Positions 36,164 to 44,299 of a stretch of 64,000 bases of DNA are shown here, in pieces. A model generated the notes under the pieces. The model did not search any database. It was not told the DNA's origin and saw nothing but the letters and a program-made list of their open reading frames with translations. Made by a program: the position numbers and the translations under genes. Source of the stretch: JBLHOS01 sp047623825 (lineage in GTDB: Bacteria > Pseudomonadota > Alphaproteobacteria > Rhodobacterales > Rhodobacteraceae); contig JBLHOS010000002.1 of assembly GCA_047623825.1 (NCBI GenBank), positions 1 through 64,000 on the forward strand, read 5' to 3'. How positions within the stretch are numbered: the stretch's first letter is position 1; each line of letters starts with the position of its first letter.

Positions 36164-37252
36164 TTACGCTGCCTCCGCATATGGGGCGGTGGCAACCAAC
36201 TGGCCATCTTCCGCAAAAATATAGGCGTGATCCGTGTCGAGATAAACCTTCAGATCTTGCCCGATCTGTAGATTTTGCACCCCGTGGATCAACCCGACCC
36301 AAGGCTCACCGTGGTGATCAATATGCACGAATGTCTCTGACCCGGTGATCTCAGTTACTGAAAGCTTGGTATCGAATTCCATCGCGCTGGCCACTCTGCG
36401 GTGTAGCTCTAAGTGGTTGGGGCGAAAACCAGCCAAGTACACACCATCGGGCATCAAAGCCATTTGTTTGACCGCGGGCGCTGTCTGTCCGTCGCCGTAA
36501 GACATGATTGAGCCGGACTTGGTCACCCGCAGGAAATTCATCGGCGGATCCGAAAAGACCCGGGCCGTTGTTGCATCATTGGGCTGGCGATAAACCGATG
36601 GCGTCAGCCCGAACTGGGTGATCCGACCCTGCCACATGGTGGCCGTGTTGCCACCCAGCAAAAGCGCCTCTTCGGGTTCGGTCGTGGCGTAGACAAAGAT
36701 TGCGCCAGACTCCTCAAAGATCTTTGGGATCTCTACGCGCATTTCTTCGCGCAGCTTATAGTCCAGATTGGCCAATGGTTCATCCAGCAGTACCAGTCCG
36801 GCATTTTTGACCAACGCGCGGGCCAGCGCACAGCGCTGTTGCTGACCGCCAGAAAGTTCCAGCGGCTTACGATCCAGAAATGGTGTCAGTTGCATCAGGT
36901 CGGCTGCTTCATGAACGGCTCGTTTGATCTCATCCGCGCTCATCCGCATCAAGCGCAAAGGTGAGGCGATGTTCTCAAAGACCGTCATCGACGGGTAATT
37001 GATGAATTGCTGGTAGACCATCGCCACCTTGCGGTCTTGTACGCGCTGGCCGGTCACATCTTTTCCGTTCCATATCACTCGTCCGCTATTGGGCGTATCC
37101 AGTCCCGCCATCAAGCGCATCAGTGAGGTCTTGCCCGAAAGTGTCGGCCCAAGCAGAACGTTCATCGTCCCGTTTTGCAAGGTCAGGTCCGTTGGGTGGA
37201 TATGGGCCTGGCCCGCGACAATCTTCGACACCCCCTCCAGTACTAACGTCAT
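36164..37252 (-). CDS. glpS: Glycerol ABC transporter ATP-binding protein
   Basis: 362 aa. Walker A GPTLSGKTSLMRL, intact signature LELSGGQQQRCALARAL, Walker B LVLLDEPLANLDY. The usual His of the His-loop is replaced: the segment is VYATTEPEEAL, with Thr-Glu where THD would be. So one site of the GlpS/GlpT pair has a degenerate His-loop and the other a degenerate signature, making an asymmetric ATPase pair. It is 30 bp after glpD. Confidence 0.9.
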   Translation of the reverse strand: MTLVLEGVSKIVAGQAHIHPTDLTLQNGTMNVLLGPTLSGKTSLMRLMAGLDTPNSGRVIWNGKDVTGQRVQDRKVAMVYQQFINYPSMTVFENIASPLRLMRMSADEIKRAVHEAADLMQLTPFLDRKPLELSGGQQQRCALARALVKNAGLVLLDEPLANLDYKLREEMRVEIPKIFEESGAIFVYATTEPEEALLLGGNTATMWQGRITQFGLTPSVYRQPNDATTARVFSDPPMNFLRVTKSGSIMSYGDGQTAPAVKQMALMPDGVYLAGFRPNHLELHRRVASAMEFDTKLSVTEITGSETFVHIDHHGEPWVGLIHGVQNLQIGQDLKVYLDTDHAYIFAEDGQLVATAPYAEAA

Positions 37253-37282
37253 CTTTTGTAAACTCCCTCGACCGGTCTTATT

Positions 37283-38884
37283 CTAGGCAGCTTGCGCTAA
37301 TAGCGCGCTGCGATGAGTGCTGATCCAGTCGGCCAGCGTTGCGATCTGCTTGGCATTCATTCTAAGCCCAAGCTTGTTTCTGCGCCAAATGATGTCCTCG
37401 GAGGTAACGGCGAACTCATGGGTGATCAGCCACGCAACCTCCCGCTCGGTCAGCGTAGCGCCGAAATCTTGGCCTAGTGCCTCATGCGAGGTGGCATCGC
37501 CCAAGATCTCACGCGCCTCAGTGCCGTAGGCGCGCACCAGACGGCGGGCGTGATAGGGTGTCAGATAGCTGTGTTCAGATTGCAGTGCCGCGACAAGTGC
37601 GTCAAATCCATCAACTGCGAAATCGCCTCCCGGCAAAGGCACGCCAGCGGTCCACTTGCCGGCAAGCCCCTTGAAGAATGGTTCAATCTCTTCAAGCGCA
37701 CTCTCAGCTAGGCGGCGGTATGTGGTGATCTTGCCGCCAAAAACATTCAAAATCGGCGCGCCGCCCGTGCTGTCGACCCTTAGTGTATAGTCGCGCGTCG
37801 CCGCCGTGGCAGATTTTGCCCCATCATCATAGAGCGGGCGGACACCGGAATAGGTCCAGACAATATCGTCGCGCGTGATCTGCTGTTTGAAGTATTGATT
37901 GGCGAAATCGACCAGATATTGCTGCTCTTCGGGGGTGCATTCCGGCGCGATCGAGGGGTCGTCATGCTCGGCGTCTGTCGTGCCGATTAGCGTGAAGTCC
38001 GTCTCGTACGGGATCGCAAAGATGATGCGGCCATCGGTGCCTTGGAAGAAATAGCATTTTTCGTGATCAAAAAGCTTACTGGTCACGATGTGGCTGCCCC
38101 GGACAAGCCGAACGCCTTCCTTGGAGTTGATGCGCACTTTTTGTTGGATAATTTCACCCACCCAAGGTCCGCCAGCATTTACCAACATCCGGGCGTGGAT
38201 CATCGTCGTCTCACCCGAACTGGTATCTTGGACAGTCACCGCCCATAGGTCATCGATGCGCTCTGCGCTGACAACTTTTGTGCGCACCATGATCTTGGCG
38301 CCTTTGGCCTGTGCATCACGGGCGTTCAGGATGACTAGTCGCGAGTCTTCGATCCAGCAGTCCGAATACTCATACGCTTTGATGAATTTCGGGTTCAGCG
38401 GATCCCCTTCGGGTGCCGTACGCAGGTTCATTGTTGTGGTCGCCGGAAGGATCTTACGGCCGCCCATATTGTCGTAAAGAAACAAGCCAAGGCGGATCAG
38501 CCAAGTTGGGCGGCGACCTTTCATCCAAGGCATAACGGTATTTAGCAGTTTGGAGGTGGGTGTCTCGCTCTCGAAGCGCATGTCGCTGTGGTAGGGCAGC
38601 ACGAACCGCATCGGCCAGCTGATATGCGGCATTGCGCGCAGCAAGGTCTCGCGCTCCATCAGGGCTTCGCGCACCAACCGAAACTCAAAATATTCAAGAT
38701 ATCGCAGACCACCATGGAACAATTTGGTCGACGCAGATGAAGTGGCGGATGCCAAATCATTCATCTCTGCCAGAACGACTGTTAGGCCACGCCCGGACGC
38801 ATCACGAGCAATGCCACATCCATTGATTCCGCCGCCAATAACGAACAGGTCACATATATTTTCGGGGTCAGTCATTTTGGACAC
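37283..38884 (-). CDS. glpD: Aerobic glycerol-3-phosphate dehydrogenase
   Basis: 533 aa FAD-dependent, membrane-associated enzyme that oxidises glycerol-3-phosphate to dihydroxyacetone phosphate, passing electrons to quinone. FAD-binding motif DLFVIGGGINGCGIARDAS near the N-terminus, and SSASTKLFHGGLRYLEYFEF. C-terminal DAO_C domain about residues 395-520. I chose the GTG at 38884, 5 nt after GGAGG; the ATG at 38875 is the alternative. First gene of the minus-strand operon. Confidence 0.95.
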   Translation of the reverse strand: MSKMTDPENICDLFVIGGGINGCGIARDASGRGLTVVLAEMNDLASATSSASTKLFHGGLRYLEYFEFRLVREALMERETLLRAMPHISWPMRFVLPYHSDMRFESETPTSKLLNTVMPWMKGRRPTWLIRLGLFLYDNMGGRKILPATTTMNLRTAPEGDPLNPKFIKAYEYSDCWIEDSRLVILNARDAQAKGAKIMVRTKVVSAERIDDLWAVTVQDTSSGETTMIHARMLVNAGGPWVGEIIQQKVRINSKEGVRLVRGSHIVTSKLFDHEKCYFFQGTDGRIIFAIPYETDFTLIGTTDAEHDDPSIAPECTPEEQQYLVDFANQYFKQQITRDDIVWTYSGVRPLYDDGAKSATAATRDYTLRVDSTGGAPILNVFGGKITTYRRLAESALEEIEPFFKGLAGKWTAGVPLPGGDFAVDGFDALVAALQSEHSYLTPYHARRLVRAYGTEAREILGDATSHEALGQDFGATLTEREVAWLITHEFAVTSEDIIWRRNKLGLRMNAKQIATLADWISTHRSALLAQAA

Positions 38885-38956
38885 ATGAGCCTCCCCACTC
38901 AGATTACCACGGGGCAATGAATGACAAAATATGAGGCGTAATAGAAGAATTATATT

Positions 38957-38976
38957 TTCGTTTTTGTTCGCTTTTG
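38957..38976. promoter_or_regulatory. Tandem 10-bp repeat, candidate GlpR operator
   Basis: TTCGTTTTTG (38957-38966) is followed at once by TTCGCTTTTG (38967-38976), 9 of 10 identical and one helical turn apart, in the 305-bp gap between divergent glpD and glpR. DeoR-family GlpR operators in proteobacteria contain TTCG-type repeats. Assignment is inference. Confidence 0.5.
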
Positions 38977-39189
38977 GCGTAAAGCATTGAAGTCATTACT
39001 GATTTTCTGCCCACTGAATGGCCTTTCAGCGAAAATATTGATCAATTATCGGCGATGCGCCGCTTTTTGCGGTCAATCCACAGCGTAGTTTGCCAGAATC
39101 GCAAGGAAACCGAACTTTGACGAAAACAGAGAGACTTGCAGTGTCCCGGCGACGCGGGCTAGGTGTTTTTTGGGAAGGAGGGCGCGTCC

Positions 39190-39954
39190 ATGGCACAATC
39201 ATTCAGGCTAGCCGAGATCATTGAAATCGTGCGTCGGGAGGGCAAGGTCACAGTTGATGGGCTTGCGGAGCATTTCGACGTCACCTTGCAGACCATCCGG
39301 CGCGATCTGACGGACCTGGCCGACAGCGGCAAACTTGACCGAGTTCACGGCGGTGCCGTTCTGCCCTCTGGCACAGCCAATATCGGATATGAACAACGCC
39401 GCTCTATTAATCATAGGGGCAAAGTCGACATTGCGCGGGGCTGTGCAGCAGAACTGCCTGAAGACTGTTCCATTTTCCTCAATATAGGAACCACAACTGA
39501 GGCTGTGGCAGCCGAGTTGCTATCGCACCGTGATATTTTGGTTGTCACCAACAACATGAACGTCGCAAATATCCTTGCGGAAAATGATAACTGTCAGGTC
39601 ATCGTGACCGGCGGCGCGCTCAGGCTGTCAGATGGGGGGCTTGTGGGCGGCTTGACCATTGATACGATCCGTCAGTTCAAATTTGACTATGCGGTGATCG
39701 GTTGCTCTGCGCTGGATGAAGATGGGGATATCCTTGATTTTGACATCCAGGAAGTTGGCGTCAGCCAGACAATCATCCGGCAGTCTCGCCACGTTATTTT
39801 GGTTGCTGATCATACCAAGTTTCTGCGCAAAGCACCGGCGCGTATCGGATCACTGGCCGATGTATCGTGTCTGGTAACAGATCGCCCGATCACCCCATCG
39901 CTGCGCGCGGCATGCGAAAACTGGGGGACGCGCGTCTTGGTTTGCGGGAGGTGA
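39190..39954 (+). CDS. glpR: Glycerol-3-phosphate regulon repressor (DeoR family)
   Basis: 254 aa. The N-terminal winged helix-turn-helix (MAQSFRLAEIIEIVRREGKV then FDVTLQTIRRDL) is typical DeoR, and the C-terminal sensor fold has FLNIGTTTEAVA, VTNNMNVAN and VTGGALRLSDGG. The predicted effector is glycerol-3-phosphate. ATG 39190 has GGAGG 8 nt upstream. It diverges from glpD, so one control region serves both. Confidence 0.92.
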   Translation: MAQSFRLAEIIEIVRREGKVTVDGLAEHFDVTLQTIRRDLTDLADSGKLDRVHGGAVLPSGTANIGYEQRRSINHRGKVDIARGCAAELPEDCSIFLNIGTTTEAVAAELLSHRDILVVTNNMNVANILAENDNCQVIVTGGALRLSDGGLVGGLTIDTIRQFKFDYAVIGCSALDEDGDILDFDIQEVGVSQTIIRQSRHVILVADHTKFLRKAPARIGSLADVSCLVTDRPITPSLRAACENWGTRVLVCGR

Positions 39955-40477
39955 CGCAATCCACCGGTTCTGGTTCGCCGGGGTGATCTGGATCTGTTTG
40001 GGATCTTCAACGCAATTAAGCTGGGCATTTTTGTATCTCACGCTGCAGGGCCAGCTTAGTTGTAATTTAGACTGGCTGGGTGGGTCCCTCAAATGGACCA
40101 AGCCGCCCTGTTGAGCAGCTGGGCCTGCGCTGAAGGGCTAATTCTTTATGTACCGGTTTGGAATGAACCTACGGACGTCGCCGTGAAAGCAGAGTGGGTA
40201 CACACCGCACTGTGACCACTGATGAGGTGTTCATCTTGCCGTTTCGCCGGGCTGATCGCCCAGATCATCGACATTTTGCGAGGTCTGATTCTCTTCAACG
40301 AACACGGATTAGCGATGGGATGAGGATAATCGTTAAGAATTAGTTGAATTATGTGGCGAATAGTTGCAAAAACATTGGCGTCTTTTTGGGACACAGTTAA
40401 TTCATCGTTTCCTTTTCTCTACCAATCTTTAGGTTCTAGTTTGGGTTCAATCCCTTGTTTTGGGTGTAGATCCCACC

Positions 40478-40498
40478 TGTGGATAACTGTGTGGATAC
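40478..40498 (+). promoter_or_regulatory. Two DnaA-box-like sites
   Basis: TGTGGATAA (40478-40486) is an exact reverse complement of the DnaA box TTATCCACA. TGTGGATAC (40490-40498) differs at one base. They are 12 bp apart, same orientation, in an AT-rich region. A function in DnaA-mediated regulation is possible; no other origin features were recognised. Confidence 0.5.
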
Positions 40499-40791
40499 GA
40501 CCCGTATTTACCGTTTTATATAAGGTTCTAGGTCCCCTTTGACCTTTTTGATAACGGTAAGACTTAATGTGTCAACGCGAAACAATCGGCATATTTTCGC
40601 CCAGTTTGATATATGTTTTTGCCTAGTATTGGCCACCTAGTGTACGCGACTTCGCCACTTTTCGCCAAAATTTACTTTTTGGCAGGGTCAAAAAACGCTA
40701 TCCATATTTAAGCCTAGTTGGGGAACGACGTTTTAAGGTCATGGGGGCTGCCGCACTAAACCATTGATCCGTTATGGACCAGAGGGGGCGA

Positions 40792-40922
40792 GTGTGAGCT
40801 GCAAATGCGCGATGCGCGTGCGGTTTCTTTGTTACGGAAAGGCACTGCCATGCCTTTTCCTACGAACCGGAAAACCGGGCTTTGATGCTCTCTCACACGG
40901 ACTAAAGACTTTAGTATTTTTT
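40792..40922 (+). ncRNA. Candidate structured RNA with terminator-like 3' end
   Basis: GTGTGAG (40792-40798) can pair with CTCACAC (40892-40898), enclosing three hairpins: ATGCGC/GCGCGT (near 40804-40818), GGAAAGGCA (40836-40844) with TGCCTTTTCC (40851-40860), and CCGG-AAAA-CCGG (near 40867-40878). ACTAAA-GAC-TTTAGT (40901-40915) follows, then ATTTTTT. The nested pairing plus terminator suggests a small RNA or a leader of the downstream gene. No known family was recognised. Confidence 0.4.
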
Positions 40923-41152
40923 GTGGCCGCCCTTTACTGGACGTATCGCTCAAACCGTTGGAGTCACGACACTGTTCGTCAGGGGATGTACTTATGAGAT
41001 GGGTCAAATTGACTTTACACTTGTCGGCTATTTGTGACGCGTTCGCATGCGATTTGTTCGTAATCCTAATCGAGTTTTCAAAGTCAATTTTCATGACGTC
41101 CGAAACAGCCGCGCATTTGCCGCGTAATGCCGCAACTTAAAGGTGTTGATCG

Positions 41153-43579
41153 ATGACTGAGACCGTTAAATTGAACTTCAATGAACTGAGCACAGGCCAG
41201 TTCGTCGATAATATATACGCTGACAAGAGCGTCACTATCTCCAGCGGGGATGACGACAACCCTGTAATGGTGCTCTATACCGATAATCCAACCGGTGGCG
41301 ATACCGGTCTTGCGACCAATAATCTGGAAAACGTTTTGATCTTGTCTGAAGATGGCGACAACATGGACCCGGACGATGAGGCAGATGGTGGCAAATTCAT
41401 CGTTGATTTTGAAACCCCAGCAAAGATCAAAAAGCTGACATTGCTGGATGTCGAAGAAGGCGCCATGATCAAATTGTATGATGATCATGACGACGACGAT
41501 GACACTGCATTGAATGGTCTCGTTGAGGGATCGAACTCTGGCGATATTATCGACATCAACTACACCGGCGACCCACAGGGCGAAATGATCGACAATGGCG
41601 ACGCAATTTTGCCGGGCGAGGGGCCACAGGACGATATCGTTCAGGCCTTTGGTGGTGACGATCTCGTTGAGGCCGATGAATGCGATGATGAGGTTTACGG
41701 CGGCGACGGCAAAGATGAGCTTTACGGCGAAAACGGCAATGACATCATCTTTGGTGGCAATGGTCCGGGCGCCGACGACAATCTTGTTGTGAACGGCTCA
41801 TTTGAAGAGACCACCGGCATGACGCAAACCGGCGATGGCTATGTCGCCACTGGTTCGATCCCGAATTGGATCGGGACAGATCCATCCACCCGCATTGATA
41901 TGCACAATAACGGTCGCGGTGAGATTGAGGCGACAGATGGCAGCAACTGGCTGGATCTAGAGGCGTCCCCCGGAGACATCCGGATTGGACAAGATATCAG
42001 CGGCATCGAAGACGGGCAAAGCTATGTTCTGACATTCGATGCAGGCGATGGTGATAGCGGCGCCCTAGCTGGCGAAAACTTGGTGAATGTCTATTGGGGC
42101 GCTGAATTGGTCGCGACGATCGATCCGCCGCAAAGCGAAACCACGAACTACCAGTTTGCACTGATTGGTGGTGCTGGTGACGGGTTAGACCGGCTTGAAT
42201 TTGAAGGCGTTGGCCCCGACGACAATGTTGGCGCGTCAATCGATAGTATTCGGATCTTCAGATCTGACTTCATCGCACCTGACGATGGTAAAGACGACTA
42301 TATTGATGGCGGTGCCGGTGACGACACCCTGTTTGGTGAAGGCGGCGATGACACGATCATTGGCGGCGACGGATCAGATATCGTGTTTGGTGGCGACGGC
42401 GACGACATTATCGACACCAGCAGTTCTGCGACATTACCGCGGCCGGACCTTGGCTTTCCAGTCAATCCACTGCTTTCTGGGCTACTTGCCGACAGTGACC
42501 CGTTTGATAACCGTGATTTTGTTGACGGCGGGGACGGCAATGACACGATCAGCATTGGTGATGACGAAGATATCATTCTGGGTGGCTCAGGCAATGACAT
42601 CATCTTTGGTGCAGATGATGACGATATCATCTATGGCGGAACCGGCAACGACACGATCGTTGCGGGCATCGATGATGACTACGTCGAAGGGGGCGCTGGT
42701 AATGACATTATCACAAGCGGTCAGGGTAACGATACGCTGCTTGGTCAAGCTGGTTCCGGTACCTTCACAGATGCCACTGGCGGCGACACCGTCGATGGTG
42801 GTGCCGATGACGGTATTGATGAAAATGGCGATGCGACCACCGACTTTGACACGCTGGATCTGACCGGTCTCAATTATGAGTTCATTTCGCAAAAGACCGA
42901 CGTGGATGGCGACTCGACCAGTGGTCAGATTACTGACCTCGACAATGGTGGGATCATCACATTCTCTGAGATTGAGGAGATCCTTGGTGACCCGGTCTGC
43001 TTTACGCTGGGCACGCTGATTGCGACCCCGAATGGTCAAAAGACGATTGAATCGCTGAAGGAAGGCGATAAAATCATCACGCGCGACAATGGCATCCAAG
43101 AGATCCGATGGGTCGGAAGTCGCACCTTGAACGGGCCAGAACTGCGCAAAACACCGCATCTGCGCCCCATCCTGATCAAAGCCGGTTCCTTGGGTGAAAA
43201 TCAACCGGAACGCGACGTGATGGTCTCACCTCAGCACCGGATGTTGGTTAGCAATGTGCAGACCAGCCTCTATTTTGATGAGCATGAAGTCCTGGTGGCG
43301 GCTAAATATTTGGTCAACCACGCTGGTGTGCAATGGATCGACACCCTGCGCGCGACGTACATCCACTTCTTGTTCGATAAACATGAAATTGTGCTGGCGA
43401 ACGGTGCGTGGACCGAGAGCTTTCAACCTGCGGACTATTCTTTGGACGGGCTTGGAAACTCTCAACGCATCGAGATCTATGAGTTGTTCCCCGAGTTACA
43501 AAAGACTGAAAGCCGGGACTCTTATCAGGCAGCCCGCCGTGCGTTGAATCGGCACGAAGCGCTTCTTTTGACAAAGTAA
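41153..43579 (+). CDS. Secreted RTX-repeat protein with C-terminal Hint domain
   Basis: 808 aa, very acidic. Residues ~180-200, ~382-420 and ~460-540 hold Gly/Asp-rich nonapeptide repeats (such as GGDGDDIIDTS and GGAGNDIITS) that bind calcium in RTX exoproteins. Between them (about 207-370) a beta-rich segment beginning NLVVNGSFEETTG resembles DUF642/galactose-binding modules. From Cys616 (VCFTLGTLIATPNG) to ~780 is a Hint (hedgehog/intein) domain with a conserved block SPQHRMLV. No N-terminal signal peptide is present, so type I secretion is likely, though no secretion genes are here. Hint proteins autoprocess in other systems; activity here is not shown. Followed by a terminator. Confidence 0.85.
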   Translation: MTETVKLNFNELSTGQFVDNIYADKSVTISSGDDDNPVMVLYTDNPTGGDTGLATNNLENVLILSEDGDNMDPDDEADGGKFIVDFETPAKIKKLTLLDVEEGAMIKLYDDHDDDDDTALNGLVEGSNSGDIIDINYTGDPQGEMIDNGDAILPGEGPQDDIVQAFGGDDLVEADECDDEVYGGDGKDELYGENGNDIIFGGNGPGADDNLVVNGSFEETTGMTQTGDGYVATGSIPNWIGTDPSTRIDMHNNGRGEIEATDGSNWLDLEASPGDIRIGQDISGIEDGQSYVLTFDAGDGDSGALAGENLVNVYWGAELVATIDPPQSETTNYQFALIGGAGDGLDRLEFEGVGPDDNVGASIDSIRIFRSDFIAPDDGKDDYIDGGAGDDTLFGEGGDDTIIGGDGSDIVFGGDGDDIIDTSSSATLPRPDLGFPVNPLLSGLLADSDPFDNRDFVDGGDGNDTISIGDDEDIILGGSGNDIIFGADDDDIIYGGTGNDTIVAGIDDDYVEGGAGNDIITSGQGNDTLLGQAGSGTFTDATGGDTVDGGADDGIDENGDATTDFDTLDLTGLNYEFISQKTDVDGDSTSGQITDLDNGGIITFSEIEEILGDPVCFTLGTLIATPNGQKTIESLKEGDKIITRDNGIQEIRWVGSRTLNGPELRKTPHLRPILIKAGSLGENQPERDVMVSPQHRMLVSNVQTSLYFDEHEVLVAAKYLVNHAGVQWIDTLRATYIHFLFDKHEIVLANGAWTESFQPADYSLDGLGNSQRIEIYELFPELQKTESRDSYQAARRALNRHEALLLTK

Positions 43580-43637
43580 TGCAGTGAAGGACCTAATCGT
43601 CGGGTGGGTATCGCCCATCCGAAACAACCTTTGGAAT

Positions 43638-43664
43638 GGGGCGATCTTTGGATCGCCCTCTTTT
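43638..43664 (+). terminator. Intrinsic terminator after the RTX/Hint gene
   Basis: GGGCGATC (43639-43646), TTTG loop, GATCGCCC (43651-43658), then TCTTTT. A perfect 8-bp stem about 60 nt past the stop, touching the stop of the convergent nucleotidyltransferase gene. Confidence 0.88.
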
Positions 43665-44256
43665 ATGAAATAGCGCGCTCTGCGCGCCAAGCTGCCCAAG
43701 CCTCAGGAGTGTCCAGATCAGTCAGCGCGCGGTTTTCCGGCAAGGGCACAAGATGGATCAGATTTGAATGCCGTTTCAGGACATCGCGGGCACCCTGATC
43801 GCCGGTTATTTCGGACAGTTCCCCAAAGAGATGTGCCGGAAAGATCACCGGATGGCCTGGGGTTCCGTCAGCCGCCGCCGCCCTGAAAATCATCTTGGGC
43901 GCTTGGGCGGCTAATGTGGCCAAAACATACATGTCATGCGCTGTTACCTCTGGCATATCAGCCAGAACAATCATCGCTGCAGGGGCATCAAGACCGCCTA
44001 ATCCAGTAACAATTGACGAAGACATTCCGGTGTCTTGCTGGGCGAATTTGACGTCACATTCAACATCTGTCAGCGCCTCCAACCGTGCGTCTTGATCAGG
44101 CCCCAGCACCACAATTGTTGGCCCAACCTTGGCACAGCGCCGGGCCATAACGTTCAAAAGCGGGGTGCCACTCACATCTTCCAGCATCTTGTCCGCCCCT
44201 CGCATGCGCATGGAGCGGCCAGCGGCCAGAAGGATCAGGGTCAATTTATCAGACAT
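43663..44256 (-). CDS. MobA/MocA-like nucleotidyltransferase
   Basis: 197 aa from ATG 44256 (GAGG just upstream). The Rossmann-like NTP-transferase motif LILLAAGRSMRMRGADKML at the start and VLADMPEV (metal-binding DMP) in the middle match the MobA-like family, whose members add CMP or GMP to molybdopterin (MocA/MobA) or act on other nucleotide sugars. The specific cofactor cannot be decided. It is 43 nt past the stop of the DMGDH-like gene and likely cotranscribed. Confidence 0.82.
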   Translation of the reverse strand: MSDKLTLILLAAGRSMRMRGADKMLEDVSGTPLLNVMARRCAKVGPTIVVLGPDQDARLEALTDVECDVKFAQQDTGMSSSIVTGLGGLDAPAAMIVLADMPEVTAHDMYVLATLAAQAPKMIFRAAAADGTPGHPVIFPAHLFGELSEITGDQGARDVLKRHSNLIHLVPLPENRALTDLDTPEAWAAWRAERAIS

Positions 44257-44299
44257 TACCTCACTTGCCCGACTTCTGCGGTTAGCGTCAAGGGACCGC

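Larger units (their letters stand above)
39955..41152. other. 1.2-kb noncoding region before the RTX/Hint gene
   Basis: No frame here looks like a gene. The stretch is richer in A+T than its surroundings from about 40320 to 40740. Named contents are two DnaA-box-like sites (40478-40498) and a nested-hairpin region ending in a terminator-like structure (40792-40922). Both are listed separately. Confidence 0.6.

Noticed and set aside
40320..40740. Chromosomal origin of replication
   Set aside because: Two DnaA-like boxes and AT-richness are not enough, and the usual alphaproteobacterial origin neighbours (hemE, parAB, gidA) are absent.
42290..42760. CRISPR-like or tandem DNA repeats in the RTX gene
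   Set aside because: The periodicity is the 9-codon RTX protein repeat (GGxGxDxxx), variable at DNA level, with no spacers.
42587..43204. Minus-strand ORF inside the RTX/Hint gene
   Set aside because: An antisense shadow of repetitive Gly/Asp codons; no independent evidence.
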